Below are positions 44,753 through 55,218 of a stretch of DNA of 64,000 nucleotides, in pieces (the stretch's first letter is position 1; every line of letters begins with the position of its first letter). The stretch is from Bacteroides sp. 51 (lineage in GTDB: Bacteria > Bacteroidota > Bacteroidia > Bacteroidales > Bacteroidaceae). The stretch lies in the NCBI RefSeq assembly GCF_010500965.1, contig NZ_QVMI01000007.1, forward strand, positions 62,001 through 126,000. Reading direction: 5' to 3'. The notes beneath the pieces were generated by a model. That model did no database searches. It was given only the letters and a program-made list of their open reading frames with translations, and had not been told where the DNA came from. The translations under genes and the position numbers were made by a program.

Positions 44753-45859
44753 ATGAGAACCCCCATTTTTTATGTTGCGCTTGTTTTCGCGCTAGGCTGC
44801 ATATTCATGCCGACCCAAGCAAAAAACAAAAAGAAAATTCAGTCACAAGAACAACGTATCCAACTTGGCATTTGGGAAGACGTACACCAGGGCGCTGATG
44901 TCGATTCCATTATCCGTTGGATGAAACCTCTTGACGAAGCAGGAATCAGGAACTATTACATGTGCGGAAACCCGGAAGAGGTTGCGCGCTACATTCAAGC
45001 TGCAAAGAACTATCCCGGAGCGAAGATACACGCCTGGATGTTCACCGTCAATGCCACCAAATACCCGGATACATTTGAACATCCCGAGTGGTTCGAAGTA
45101 AACCGCCTCGGATACAACAGTCTCGAATATAATGCGTATGTTCCACACTACAAATGGCTTAGCCCTTCCGTACCCGAAGCCCGCCAGTATATGAAAAACA
45201 AGGCTGCATCATTCGTTGCTTTGGAAGGTCTGGAATCTGTACACCTCGACTACATCCGTTATTGTGATGTGATCCTAGGCCGAAACCTTCAACAGAATAA
45301 GTACAAGTTCTTGCAAGATACATATCGCGCAGAATATGACTACGGCTACCACCCACTTGCCTTGGAAAAATTTAAGAAGCGGTTCGGTTATTCACCTCTT
45401 GAACTGCAAGCCCCTTGGATGAGTTCCGAATGGTTGCAATTCCGTTTAAACGAAATCACTACTCTGGTTAACGAAATTGTAGAAGAAACCCACACGAAAG
45501 GAAAAAAGGTATCCGCCGCCGTATTCCCCTACCCAACTAATGCGCGTATGACGGTCTACCAGGACTGGTCTTCCTGGAACATTGATATCGTTTGCCCCAT
45601 GAACTACCAATCTTTTTATTCGGAAAGTATTGAATGGATCGGGTTCTGTGTGGAAAATGGCATACGTGAAACCAGAGGAAGAAACACATATGTATCCGGT
45701 TTATTTGTACCCGACATTTCTAAAGAAGAACTTTACCAAGCGGCTAAAATCTCTATCGAAGCCGGAGCCAATGGGATCAATTTCTTCAACGCACGCGGAC
45801 TAATGAGAGGTGATAAACTTGAAGTTGTCAAGCGAATAAACGAGGAGTATAACAAATAG
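44753..45859 (+). CDS. Glycosyl hydrolase-like GHL10 family exported protein
   Basis: A 368-residue protein with a signal peptide (about 1-23). The rest is a TIM-barrel-like fold with conserved segments KIHAWMFTVNATKYPDTFEH, VHLDYIRYCDV, KKVSAAVFPYPTNAR and IVCPMNYQSFY. This matches the putative glycosyl hydrolase-like 10 group (DUF187 type). Activity on a specific sugar is not established. Confidence 0.8.
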   Translation: MRTPIFYVALVFALGCIFMPTQAKNKKKIQSQEQRIQLGIWEDVHQGADVDSIIRWMKPLDEAGIRNYYMCGNPEEVARYIQAAKNYPGAKIHAWMFTVNATKYPDTFEHPEWFEVNRLGYNSLEYNAYVPHYKWLSPSVPEARQYMKNKAASFVALEGLESVHLDYIRYCDVILGRNLQQNKYKFLQDTYRAEYDYGYHPLALEKFKKRFGYSPLELQAPWMSSEWLQFRLNEITTLVNEIVEETHTKGKKVSAAVFPYPTNARMTVYQDWSSWNIDIVCPMNYQSFYSESIEWIGFCVENGIRETRGRNTYVSGLFVPDISKEELYQAAKISIEAGANGINFFNARGLMRGDKLEVVKRINEEYNK

Positions 45860-45883
45860 CTTGACTATTGACTTAATATTGCC

Positions 45884-45891
45884 TACCTTTG
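45884..45891 (+). promoter_or_regulatory. Promoter -7 element of the FemAB-like gene
   Basis: TACCTTTG matches TAnnTTTG, 20 nt upstream of the ATG at 45912. Confidence 0.6.
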
Positions 45892-45911
45892 CCGTTTTTT
45901 GAGCATTCATC

Positions 45912-47000
45912 ATGGACATTAAAGTAGAGCAAAAGAGTCATAGAGACATATACACAACCCCAATAGTACAGCAAACGGCATTTTGGTCGGAAGTAAAGAA
46001 GAACCAAGGGCTGACAACACGGGCGCTGGAATTTAAAGTTAAGAATCGGGATATTTATACAGGAGTGGGCGGCCATTCGTGTACCAATGCAGATTTATTG
46101 CTGCTTGAACGCCCACTCAACCGGGACACTTGTATTGCATATGTGCCATACGGACCGGAAATTGAACCATCGGAAGAGAACCAAGGCAAATTTCTTGAAG
46201 AGCTTTCGGAAATGATACGTTCGTATATTCCCCGTAGTTGTATAGCTATCCGCTATGACCTGAACTGGCACTCACACTGGGCAAACGAAGAAGCACCCGA
46301 AAAACAGTTCCAAGAGTTTAATCTGAACTATGATACGATAAACTGGAGTTTGCGTAAAAGTAACTCGGGAGTACTACCAACTACCACCATCTTCCTTGAT
46401 TTGTCCTTATCGCCCGAAAGTATTTTGAAACAAATGAAGCCCAAGACACGATATAACATCGGACTGGCAGAACGCAAAGGGGTAACAGTAAAAAGAGCTG
46501 GGATGGACGAAATCGATGTATGGTATAAGTTATACAAAGAGACTGCAATCCGTAACGGTCTTTACATAAACAGCATTGACTACTTTACCTCTGTGATCTC
46601 CGCACGGGCAGATGATACAGCCTCCCCTGCTCATGTGGAACTTCTGATTGCCGAAGTTGCCAATATGCCTCTTGCTGCCATGTTCCTTATTGTAGCCGAT
46701 CACCGGGGAACTTATCTGTATGGCGCCTCATCTTCTGATATGCGTAATTACATGCCTACATATGCCATGCAATGGGAAGCCATAAAACTATCTAAGCAAA
46801 TGGGATGCACAGAATATGATATGTTTGGCATTTCACCAAGTGCTCAATCTTCCCACCCCATGTTTGGGTTATACCAGTTCAAAACTGGATTCGGCGGTGA
46901 AATCTTTCATCATCTGGGCTGTTGGGATTACGTATTCGATAATGATAAATACCGCCAGCTACAACAAAGCGAAATGAGGATTCAAGGGTATTATGTCTAG
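45912..47000 (+). CDS. FemAB/peptidoglycan bridge-type GNAT aminoacyltransferase
   Basis: A 362-residue protein with two GNAT-like domains. The typical FemX/FemAB segment is ILKQMKPKTRYNIGLAERKG, followed by IDVWYKLYKETAIRNGLY and AMQWEAIKLSKQMGCTEYDM. In other bacteria the family adds amino acids to the peptidoglycan peptide using aminoacyl-tRNA. The natural substrate in Bacteroidales is not established. It has its own promoter and is followed by a repeat element. Confidence 0.85.
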   Translation: MDIKVEQKSHRDIYTTPIVQQTAFWSEVKKNQGLTTRALEFKVKNRDIYTGVGGHSCTNADLLLLERPLNRDTCIAYVPYGPEIEPSEENQGKFLEELSEMIRSYIPRSCIAIRYDLNWHSHWANEEAPEKQFQEFNLNYDTINWSLRKSNSGVLPTTTIFLDLSLSPESILKQMKPKTRYNIGLAERKGVTVKRAGMDEIDVWYKLYKETAIRNGLYINSIDYFTSVISARADDTASPAHVELLIAEVANMPLAAMFLIVADHRGTYLYGASSSDMRNYMPTYAMQWEAIKLSKQMGCTEYDMFGISPSAQSSHPMFGLYQFKTGFGGEIFHHLGCWDYVFDNDKYRQLQQSEMRIQGYYV

Positions 47001-47005
47001 TATAC

Positions 47006-47030
47006 TGTAGGGGCGGTTCGCGAACCGCCC
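47006..47030. repeat. Single GGGCGGTTCGCGAACCGCCC element
   Basis: The 20-bp palindrome with the TGTAG lead, between the converging FemAB-like and SLC13 genes. The same unit occurs as an inverted pair at 43592-43671. Confidence 0.9.
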
Positions 47031-47072
47031 GAAAAAGGTTTTCCAGGTATTTTGCATTAGTTATATTTTACT

Positions 47073-48932
47073 TCAAAACGGGAATAACAACGGCAAAACA
47101 AAGATCATGACTACCCCCATAATAATTTGTAGTGGCAAACCAACCTTTACATAGTCCATAAAGGTATATCGTCCTGGCCCCATAACCAACGCATTGGGTG
47201 GTGTAGAGAAAGGAGAAGCAAAACACATACTGGCAGCTACAGCCACAGCAAACATGAATGGATACGGACTAATCTCCATTTGTACGGCAGCACTCAAGGC
47301 AATAGGGGCCAGAAGAACCGCTGTAGCAGTATTACTGATAAACATGGTCATTAATGAAGTAGTAAAGTAAATACCCGCCATAAGGACATAAGGTCCATAG
47401 CCTCCCAAACCGTTTACTAAAGTATTAGATACCCATTCCGAAGCACCGGTTTTTTCCAACGCCAATGACATTGGAAGCATAGCAGCAATCAACACAATAC
47501 TTTCCCAATTAATCGTTTTGTAGGCCTCTTCCACATTCCGGAAACAACCAGTCAACACCATCAACAGGGCAGCAACAATAACTGCCGTAACAGGCTCCAC
47601 AGGAATAAAATCGAACATCATAGTAACCACCATACCAATCATGATCAAAGCAGCAATAGGCGCCTTGTGGTTTAAGGTTACCTTTGCGGCCTCAGCCAAC
47701 GGCTGTCCTAGAACCACCCACTCGGATTGATCTTCACCAAGACGAGCAATGTTTGCCCAGTTACCTTGCACCAGCACCACATCACCCGAATGCATCTTTT
47801 CATCTTTCAGGTTCTTCAGTAGATATTCCTTTTTGCGTTGAATACCCAATACGTTTACTCCAAAATTCTCACGAAACCCGGAATCTTTAACCGGTTTATT
47901 AATCAGATGCGAATTGGGCATCAGTACAATCTCGGCAATACCGATCTCGTTGAATTCAAGTTCACTTCCATTGCGCGGATCACCTTCACTTTTATGCGTA
48001 TCCAATAATTCCGAACGGGTTTCTTTAGCAAAACGTTCTACATTTTCGAACTTACCACGGATATATAGGATATCTTCTTCTTGAATAACAGAATTAGCGC
48101 CTGCAACTTCCTGACTCATTGTTTTAAAGAACTTCTTCGAAGTAGAAGATTTACGGCGGATTTCCAACACCGTAACATGATAATTCTGAGCAATACCCAA
48201 TTCCTGAACAGTCTTACCGGATATAGTCGAATTACCTTTTGCCTCTACACGGTAAAGATTCTGAGACAACTGATACTCACCTGCCAGTTCTTTTAACGAT
48301 TTGGTTGCTTTCTTTTTGTCTTTCTTATCCGCCCTCTTAGTTAGGAACATCTTGCTTAAAGGGATCAATACGATAATACCAACCGTCAGGCAGATAACAC
48401 CAACAGGTGTGAAAGTAAAGAATGACAAACCTTTATAACCGGCCCTCACCAATTCTTCATGGATAACCAGGTTAGGCGGAGTACCGATCAAAGTCATCAT
48501 CCCTCCCATACTACTGGCAAACGCCAGAGGCATAAGCAAACGGCTGGTATTGATATTACCACTGGCAGCCATACTTACTACGATGGGAAGCATCAATGCC
48601 ACAGTTCCGGTATTACTGACAAAAGCTCCGATAGCCGCTGTCACCAGCATAATCAGGATAAACAGTTTCAATTCATTCGTACCGGCAAGATTCAGGATGC
48701 GGCTACTGATCATCTTTGCCAACCCTGTTTTAAAGATAGCACCTCCTACAACGAAAAGACCTACCATCATGATAACGACCGAGCTTGAAAAACCGGAAAG
48801 AGCTTCCGAAGGGGTAAGAATATTAAATAAAAGCAATAAGACCAAGGCGCATAAAGCAACAAGGTCTGAACGGACTTTACCGGACACAAAGAATACGACG
48901 GAAAGAAGAAGAATGAGTACAGTTGTTATCAT
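47073..48932 (-). CDS. SLC13-family permease with two RCK/TrkA-C domains
   Basis: A 619-residue inner-membrane transporter. The two halves of the SLC13/DASS/CitT fold carry SNTGTVALMLPIVVSMA and the SNTATAVLLAPIALSAAV motif. Between them are two TrkA-C regulatory domains (about 215-300 and 310-400; IQEEDILYIRGKFENVERF, MHSGDVVLVQGNWANIARLG). Family members move dicarboxylates, sulfate or other anions with Na+ or H+; the substrate is not shown. A -7 element TAATTTTG is at 48999-48992. Confidence 0.92.
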   Translation of the reverse strand: MITTVLILLLSVVFFVSGKVRSDLVALCALVLLLLFNILTPSEALSGFSSSVVIMMVGLFVVGGAIFKTGLAKMISSRILNLAGTNELKLFILIMLVTAAIGAFVSNTGTVALMLPIVVSMAASGNINTSRLLMPLAFASSMGGMMTLIGTPPNLVIHEELVRAGYKGLSFFTFTPVGVICLTVGIIVLIPLSKMFLTKRADKKDKKKATKSLKELAGEYQLSQNLYRVEAKGNSTISGKTVQELGIAQNYHVTVLEIRRKSSTSKKFFKTMSQEVAGANSVIQEEDILYIRGKFENVERFAKETRSELLDTHKSEGDPRNGSELEFNEIGIAEIVLMPNSHLINKPVKDSGFRENFGVNVLGIQRKKEYLLKNLKDEKMHSGDVVLVQGNWANIARLGEDQSEWVVLGQPLAEAAKVTLNHKAPIAALIMIGMVVTMMFDFIPVEPVTAVIVAALLMVLTGCFRNVEEAYKTINWESIVLIAAMLPMSLALEKTGASEWVSNTLVNGLGGYGPYVLMAGIYFTTSLMTMFISNTATAVLLAPIALSAAVQMEISPYPFMFAVAVAASMCFASPFSTPPNALVMGPGRYTFMDYVKVGLPLQIIMGVVMIFVLPLLFPF

Positions 48933-48991
48933 AATGTTATTTAAGCATATTATTAATGGTGGATACTAAAGGCTTCATGATTAATTTCCCG

Positions 48992-48999
48992 CAAAATTA
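48992..48999 (-). promoter_or_regulatory. Probable -7 element of the SLC13 gene
   Basis: TAATTTTG on the minus strand, 60 nt upstream of the ATG at 48932. Confidence 0.5.
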
Positions 49000-49000
49000 T

Positions 49001-49039
49001 AAAAAGTAAGGCGGAATTACGAATGAATAAAACCGCCTT
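49001..49039 (-). terminator. Terminator after fructose-6-phosphate aldolase
   Basis: On the minus strand AAGGCGG (49039-49033) pairs with CCGCCTT (49014-49008), followed by a T-run at 49005-49001. It lies about 50 nt after the aldolase stop and just before the SLC13 promoter. Confidence 0.75.
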
Positions 49040-49091
49040 TACGCTAAAAAAACAAAAACTTTTTGTCTTTATCTAAAAAATACGTTTATCT

Positions 49092-49748
49092 CTATCCGTT
49101 AATGGATTTATAGTCTTCCAGAAACTTCTGCAATCCGGAATCCGTAAGTGGGTGTTTCAATAAACCTTTGATAGCGCTCAACGGACAGGTAGCAACATCT
49201 GCTCCAACTTCCACACATTGAATAATATGGCGGGTACTACGGATAGAGGCAGCAAGTACCTGCGTAGTATATCCATAATACCTGTACATCTCTACGATTT
49301 GTCCGACCAACGCTATACCGTCTTCACTGATATCATCAAGACGCCCAACAAACGGAGATACATATGTAGCGCCGGCTTTAGCAGCCAACAGAGCCTGACC
49401 TGTAGAAAAAACCAGCGTACAATTCGTACGGATACCTTTACCGGAGAAGTATTTTATAGCTTTGATGCCATCCGCAATACAAGGAACCTTTACTACAATA
49501 TGAGGATTAAGGGCTGCTAGTTCCTCACCTTCACGGATCATGCCTGCATAATCTGTTGAAATAACCTCGGCACTTACATCACCTTGTACTATATTACAAA
49601 TATCAATGTAATGTTTACGCTGGTTTTCTACTCCTTTAATGCCTTCTTTCGCCATTAACGACGGATTAGTAGTCACCCCATCAAGCACACCCATATCGTG
49701 CGCTTCGCGGATTTGTTCCAGATTAGCTGTATCAATAAAAAACTTCAT
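49092..49748 (-). CDS. fsa: Fructose-6-phosphate aldolase / small transaldolase
   Basis: A 218-residue short transaldolase-family TIM barrel. Typical parts are the start [29 protein letters not shown], the Schiff-base lysine in [29 protein letters not shown] and [10 protein letters not shown]. It makes or cleaves fructose 6-phosphate using dihydroxyacetone and glyceraldehyde 3-phosphate, or acts as a transaldolase. The two activities cannot be told apart by sequence alone. It has its own terminator. Confidence 0.93.
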   Translation of the reverse strand: MKFFIDTANLEQIREAHDMGVLDGVTTNPSLMAKEGIKGVENQRKHYIDICNIVQGDVSAEVISTDYAGMIREGEELAALNPHIVVKVPCIADGIKAIKYFSGKGIRTNCTLVFSTGQALLAAKAGATYVSPFVGRLDDISEDGIALVGQIVEMYRYYGYTTQVLAASIRSTRHIIQCVEVGADVATCPLSAIKGLLKHPLTDSGLQKFLEDYKSING

Positions 49749-49863
49749 GATAAATAATTTTAGAGTTATACAATATAAACAAGATCAAAGAAGAATTAGT
49801 TCCAATAAAAGTGTTAAGTTACAAAATCAATTTATAAGGTTTACATAATTAGGACTCTATTTT

Positions 49864-49895
49864 TTTGTAAATCAGATAAATAAACCATATTTTTG
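49864..49895 (+). promoter_or_regulatory. Strong promoter of the first LruC-domain gene
   Basis: TTTG (49864-49867) and TATTTTTG (49888-49895) are 20 nt apart, a near-ideal Bacteroides -33/-7 pair. It leaves a leader of about 60 nt before the ATG at 49959. Confidence 0.8.
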
Positions 49896-49958
49896 TACCG
49901 TAAAACTTATTTAGAGGGACAAATAACACGAATATTCCACAAAGATTTTTTGACAATT

Positions 49959-52355
49959 ATGAGACAACAATTCAACAAGATTAATCTATTTTTATTATTA
50001 ATTGCAACAACATTCTTGTTTTCTTGTTCGGATGACAAGGACTATTACGATCCGGAGAGAGAGAATGAAAATCCATTGGAGGTGACAGCACCAAGTGACT
50101 TTGGATGGCAAACAACGCGTTCGACAAGTGTAAAGGTCGAGGTTAACGATCAATTTGGTGGTGAATATAATTATAGAATTAAGATCTTTGATCAAAATCC
50201 TATTACCGAAAAAGAAAATGCTACAGTTTTAGCGAGTGGCGTGAGTAAGAAAGACCAACCATTTACCACCCAGATTGCCCTTCCATTTAATGTAGAAAGC
50301 GTATTCGTTCAACAAACTGCACCAAACGGATTGGTTAGTGTGCGCTATGTAGAAATTACAAACGGAAGCATTAACTGTGATTTCAGTACGACTGGCGGTA
50401 ATAAAAGCCGGGCAACAAGAAGTGCGGCAGCTACCAGAGCCATCGTAGAAAAACCTTCTGATAGCTTCTTTCCAACTGCCGCCCCTGACGATGCAGTAGT
50501 TTTAACTTCAAGTTGGACAAACGGTGGGTCAGCCGATGCATATAAGAATTTCATTCTTAACACTAGCATGAGTGCATTAAGTCTCGGACAATATGTATCC
50601 ATCTATGTAACCGAGGATGTAACCATCGGTCATTCAAGTGGAGCACAACGCAGACATTTTTATGTACTTCCGGGTAAAACATTAACCATAAACGGTATCT
50701 TCAATCTCGAAAGTGCAGAAGATATGATTACTATCGGAGAAGGCGCCAAATTGGTCGTTACAGCAAGCATGGGACTAGCTTTAACTACTCAGGTATACAA
50801 TAGAGGTACAATATCCGTTGCAACAGAACTCAATACTAAAGGTTCTTCAGTGGTCTATAATGAAGGTGTATTGAATGTGAAGACTCTTATCAATCAATCC
50901 ACGATTGTCAATGACAACACTATTACATGTGATAATGCCTCATTTACAGCATCCTCAAAAACAGAAAATAATGCTAACATCACAGTAAACGGTTTAACAG
51001 ATGTCAGATCGCGTGATACATGGATAAATAATGGAACATGGATCACCAACACCATGACTACCGCTTCATATCATGCTACTTATTATAACAGATGTAAACT
51101 CATAGGAAATGAAAAGCTTGATTTCCAACAAGTAAGGTTGATCAACGATGCGGGTGCTTACGTCTATGCTGCTGAAATGTATATGAAAAACACCCAGGTA
51201 AGCCTGGGAACCGGTGCATTCTTCCATGTAGAGGGAGTAGCTGAATTATTAGAAAACAGACTAAATGATAATGAAGGTTTCTATGGACCAACAGAAGGAA
51301 TAGCACTTCTGAAAATGGGATCAGTTATACATGGAAATAGTGCTCCTAACATGGTTAACTATGCCGGCAACCTTGGTATTATTTGTGATATCCACCCGGA
51401 AAAAGTAAGCGGATACGATACAATTTGGACAATAGAAGAAAGTGTTACATGGTCGAATTCAAATAATAATTCAATATCAATACCTGAAAACGGGGAGTGT
51501 AACCCTGGTTTCAATACAAGCCCGGGGGGAGACCCAGACCCAGACCCAGATCCGGACCCAGACCCAGATCCATACCCATACACTTATTTGTTTGAAGACT
51601 TATGGCCATTCTATGGTGATTATGATATGAATGATGCAGTAATAAAGGTTACTAAGATTACAAAAATCAAAAATGATCAAAACGACATCACTGCATTGAG
51701 CTTTGACTATAGTCTGAGAGCTGTAGGAGCAGGTAGTAGTTTAGGTGCGGCACTTATGCTTGATGCAATTAACGCCTCAAGCGTATCGGGTGTAACATAT
51801 AGTTCAAAGACCCCTGACGGATTTGAAGTATCTCCTACAGGAGTAGAATCAGGTCAGACCAAAGCAGTTATTCCATTATTTGCCAATGCACATGGTTTCC
51901 TTGAAAGGAACCCCGGACAGTTTGTCAATACAGTTAAAGGAAGTTCAACCAATGTAACAGATGTACCGACAGTAACTGTAACCATAAACTTTGGATCACC
52001 CATTAGTGACAACTTCGATGCAACAACATTCAATATGTTTATCATACCATCATCTGGTCCGGGCATGATCACAAGCACAAATAGAAAAGAGGTTCACATG
52101 CTTGGATACAGTCCTTCAAACAGAGCGAATACTTCTCTGTTTGGAAACAACGATGACCGCTCTACAAGTAGCAAATATTATGTAAGTAGAGATAATCTAT
52201 CTTGGGCAATTGTTGTTCCTTATGACTTCAGATGGCCGGTAGAATACAAGAGCATTAAAGAAGCGTATGCCGGATTTGCTGGTTGGGTAACATCAGGAGG
52301 TAGCCAAAATATTGACTGGTGGTTAACACCTGCCAAAGAGGAATACATTTACTAA
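49959..52355 (+). CDS. LruC-domain surface lipoprotein 1
   Basis: A 798-residue lipoprotein; the ATG at 49959 is chosen because it starts a lipoprotein signal (IATTFLFSC, Cys 23). A conserved segment SDDKDYYDPERENENP follows, then about 400 residues of beta-rich repeats built on short turns (TINGIFNLE, YNRGTISVATELNT, YNEGVLNVKTLI). A (DP)n linker of 7 units precedes the LruC/DUF4842 domain (TYLFEDLWPFYGDYDMND). The LruC domain is known from a Leptospira outer-membrane protein; function is unknown. The next gene is a diverged paralog. Confidence 0.85.
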   Translation: MRQQFNKINLFLLLIATTFLFSCSDDKDYYDPERENENPLEVTAPSDFGWQTTRSTSVKVEVNDQFGGEYNYRIKIFDQNPITEKENATVLASGVSKKDQPFTTQIALPFNVESVFVQQTAPNGLVSVRYVEITNGSINCDFSTTGGNKSRATRSAAATRAIVEKPSDSFFPTAAPDDAVVLTSSWTNGGSADAYKNFILNTSMSALSLGQYVSIYVTEDVTIGHSSGAQRRHFYVLPGKTLTINGIFNLESAEDMITIGEGAKLVVTASMGLALTTQVYNRGTISVATELNTKGSSVVYNEGVLNVKTLINQSTIVNDNTITCDNASFTASSKTENNANITVNGLTDVRSRDTWINNGTWITNTMTTASYHATYYNRCKLIGNEKLDFQQVRLINDAGAYVYAAEMYMKNTQVSLGTGAFFHVEGVAELLENRLNDNEGFYGPTEGIALLKMGSVIHGNSAPNMVNYAGNLGIICDIHPEKVSGYDTIWTIEESVTWSNSNNNSISIPENGECNPGFNTSPGGDPDPDPDPDPDPDPYPYTYLFEDLWPFYGDYDMNDAVIKVTKITKIKNDQNDITALSFDYSLRAVGAGSSLGAALMLDAINASSVSGVTYSSKTPDGFEVSPTGVESGQTKAVIPLFANAHGFLERNPGQFVNTVKGSSTNVTDVPTVTVTINFGSPISDNFDATTFNMFIIPSSGPGMITSTNRKEVHMLGYSPSNRANTSLFGNNDDRSTSSKYYVSRDNLSWAIVVPYDFRWPVEYKSIKEAYAGFAGWVTSGGSQNIDWWLTPAKEEYIY

Positions 52356-52376
52356 AAAGTAAAGTTGATTATTTAT

Positions 52377-52408
52377 AAAAAGAATGTCCGTTTGGGCATT
52401 CTTTTTTT
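52377..52408 (+). terminator. Terminator after LruC gene 1
   Basis: AAAGAATGTCC-GTTT-GGGCATTCTTT: a stem of about 10 bp with one G-T pair and a 4-nt loop, ending in eight T's. A strong intrinsic terminator. Confidence 0.9.
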
Positions 52409-52409
52409 T

Positions 52410-52866
52410 ATTTACCCTCAAAAGAAAAACAGTAACAGCAATACGAATATCCTTGCTACTTATATCCCAAACTCTTCATGGTCCATTCTTCAATTATATA
52501 ATCTCAATATTTTATCATACTACTCTGGTATCAGCACCATGCGTATTTAACGCATACGAGCGAACAATAACATCATGATAGACAAACCTGAAAAACATCT
52601 GTGTAAAAAGCAGAAGCAGTTAAGTTCAAATAAATCAATAGATACAGATTCATTTCACACGCAACCACAACAGAATAAAAAGAGGACAACAAAGACAGTA
52701 AACACACGTTACACAGATTTAACCAAAGAAAAAACAACAAAAATTAAACAACAAATAAGTCGCACAAAGTCTTCATTTTCAAACAAATAATATTATTTTT
52801 GTATCAACCTTAAAGAAAAGGAAAGAATACCTCAATTTTAATTCAACCTTTTTAAAAATCAATATT
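52410..52866 (+). promoter_or_regulatory. Intergenic region and promoter before LruC gene 2
   Basis: No convincing gene; a Lys/Thr/Gln-rich 71-codon frame at 52575-52790 lacks a family and sits in A-rich DNA. TATTTTTG at 52794-52801 matches the -7 element and would give a leader of about 60 nt, the same arrangement as LruC gene 1. The two genes are therefore transcribed separately. Confidence 0.6.
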
Positions 52867-55209
52867 ATGCAACAACGAAACAACAAAACAAGACTTTTAT
52901 TACTTTACGTATTTACCATTCTTTTAGTATCATGTTCAGAGAAAGATTACTATGACCCCGAATTTAAGAGCAACAATCCACTAAAAGAAATCGTGGTACC
53001 TACTGGATTTGACTGGTCATTAACTACTTCAATAAACTTAAATGTTACTGTTGACGATCAATTTAACGGTGCATATTTCTACTCGGTTGAAGTATTCGAC
53101 GAAGATCCGGTAAACAACAAACCGTTAAGTCCAATAGCCAAAGGAGTTGCCAAAAAAGATGTAACCTTCTCTACCAGGATTACTGTAAATAAAGAGATAA
53201 TGGGAATCTTTATTAAGCAAACAGATCCCCAAAATAGAAGTGTAACAAGATATTATGATATAGCCGACGAAATCAATGCAACGTTTGTAACTGCCAGTTC
53301 CGGTACACGCGCTTTAGGAAGCAGAACTCATATTGATATACCTGAAGTGCCTAAGGAATATAAAAATGTGCCCACAGATTTTATTGAATTAACTAACCCA
53401 GGACAAAACCGGGAATTAATAAGTGGGAAGAGTTATGTTCTTACAGATAACTATACTGGTAATTTCTTGTATTGGTCTAATGGCCAAAACATAAGGCTAT
53501 ATATAGCAGAAGGAGTAAAATGGACTATTGAAAATGCCCAATCATTCCAAGCATATTTAACTGTAATTCTAACCGAAGGGGCTTCAATAGAAGCTAAAAG
53601 TGTATCTTTCGTCAATGGTTCGGATCTTGTTACAGCTACTAATGCCTCGTTTAAAGCCGAGACTATTCAGTTCACCAATAACGGCAGTTCCTTTCTCAAT
53701 TGGGGAAGCCTATCAGTGAACACATTTACTATGCCCAATAGCAATGAGGCTAAGAATTATGGGACGATAAACGCTAATCAGATTATTCTTCCTAATGAGT
53801 CCGACTTTGTCAATTATGGTATTATAGAAGCTTCAAAGCTCACGCTTAACTCTAATTCTGACTTAACAAATAATTATAGCCTTATCATTAATGGAGAAAT
53901 AGAGATGACCAATGGCGGAAATGTCATAACGAACAATCAACAAATAAAATGTACCAACTTGTCACTAACCAATGGAACATTAAATAACAATTGTTACTTT
54001 GAATGCCAAAAAAAAATCAGCACCAACAGGGCTACTATCAATTTAAACAAGGGATATATTATTGCACAGATTATGGAATTAGGTGGAACAAAAATCTACT
54101 TCAATAATGGTTCTATGATGGAAGCCAAAGAGAAAATTGACCACACCACCCAAGCCAGTACATACAATGGAGGCACCACCTCACGTGGACTGATGAAAGC
54201 TCCCGAAATCACAGGACAAGGTTTTACATACGAAGGAAATCTAACGATTGAATGCGACAATCATGTAGAAAAGAATCAGTATTGGGAAAATTACAAGATT
54301 GTTTCGCCGGCAGAAATAACCGGTTATGGTAAATCGACTGTATATATTGAAGACTGTATAGGAATTCGCAATAATGGTGATGAAGGAGAAGAGCCCGAAG
54401 ACCCGGAATTCCCAATCATCAACACAGACGGTAAGAGTTACACCTACTTATTTGAAGACCAGTGGCCGTTCTACGGGGATTACGATATGAATGATATCGT
54501 TATACAAATCAAAAACATAACACACAGTAGCAACAATAGTAATAAAGTAGAAAAATATCAATTTGACTTTATACTTCAGGCTATAGGAGCCAACAAAGTC
54601 CTTGCAATAGCAACCTCATTGGAAAGAATCAATCCGGCTAATGTAAAATCAGTGACATACAGTGCAAGTACACCAACATCTTTCGATGTAAACAACGGAG
54701 TGGAAAAAGGACAAAATACAGCAGTTATTCCATTAATAGACAACGCTCGCGTTTTCTTGAACCACCCCATTGGATATGTGAACACTGAAACTCTGAATGT
54801 AACCAACCTGCCAACGATCACCGTTACTGTAGAATTCAATAATCCGGTGGATCTAACAGATTTAAGCATTGATGATTTCAATTTATTTATCATGGCCGAC
54901 GTTAACATTATACCTGCAACAAGTAATCAAAGGAAAGAAATCCACGTATATGGATTTTCCCCTACCTCAAAGGCTGACACTTCATATTTCGGAAATAATG
55001 ACGACGCATCTAACACATATACGTATTATGCGAGTCGCAACAATCTGGCATGGGGAATTACCATACCCGATGACTTTAAGTGGGCTAAAGAAAATACACC
55101 ACTAACACAGGCTTACACAGAGTTTAGTTCCTGGATTACATCAAATGGGACCCAAAATCCTGATTGGTACACAAGACCCGTAGCTGATAAAGTTATCGGC
55201 CTAAAATAA
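52867..55209 (+). CDS. LruC-domain surface lipoprotein 2
   Basis: A 780-residue lipoprotein (FTILLVSC) with the same plan as the upstream gene: SEKDYYDPEFKSNNPL, a Greek-key-like first domain (TVDDQFNGAYFYSVEVFDED), a beta-repeat region where residues such as N and T recur in each coil (FVNYGIIEASKLTLN, LSLTNGTLNNNCYFE), an acidic linker, and an LruC domain (YTYLFEDQWPFYGDYDMND). The acidic linker is shorter and has no (DP)n run. The pair arose by tandem duplication and has diverged. It ends in a terminator shared with the MFS gene. Confidence 0.85.
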   Translation: MQQRNNKTRLLLLYVFTILLVSCSEKDYYDPEFKSNNPLKEIVVPTGFDWSLTTSINLNVTVDDQFNGAYFYSVEVFDEDPVNNKPLSPIAKGVAKKDVTFSTRITVNKEIMGIFIKQTDPQNRSVTRYYDIADEINATFVTASSGTRALGSRTHIDIPEVPKEYKNVPTDFIELTNPGQNRELISGKSYVLTDNYTGNFLYWSNGQNIRLYIAEGVKWTIENAQSFQAYLTVILTEGASIEAKSVSFVNGSDLVTATNASFKAETIQFTNNGSSFLNWGSLSVNTFTMPNSNEAKNYGTINANQIILPNESDFVNYGIIEASKLTLNSNSDLTNNYSLIINGEIEMTNGGNVITNNQQIKCTNLSLTNGTLNNNCYFECQKKISTNRATINLNKGYIIAQIMELGGTKIYFNNGSMMEAKEKIDHTTQASTYNGGTTSRGLMKAPEITGQGFTYEGNLTIECDNHVEKNQYWENYKIVSPAEITGYGKSTVYIEDCIGIRNNGDEGEEPEDPEFPIINTDGKSYTYLFEDQWPFYGDYDMNDIVIQIKNITHSSNNSNKVEKYQFDFILQAIGANKVLAIATSLERINPANVKSVTYSASTPTSFDVNNGVEKGQNTAVIPLIDNARVFLNHPIGYVNTETLNVTNLPTITVTVEFNNPVDLTDLSIDDFNLFIMADVNIIPATSNQRKEIHVYGFSPTSKADTSYFGNNDDASNTYTYYASRNNLAWGITIPDDFKWAKENTPLTQAYTEFSSWITSNGTQNPDWYTRPVADKVIGLK

Positions 55210-55218
55210 AACTCTACT

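Noticed and set aside
52575-52790. A 71-codon frame between the LruC genes
   Set aside because: Composition is Lys/Thr/Gln-rich as expected from A-rich DNA and there is no ribosome-binding or family evidence.
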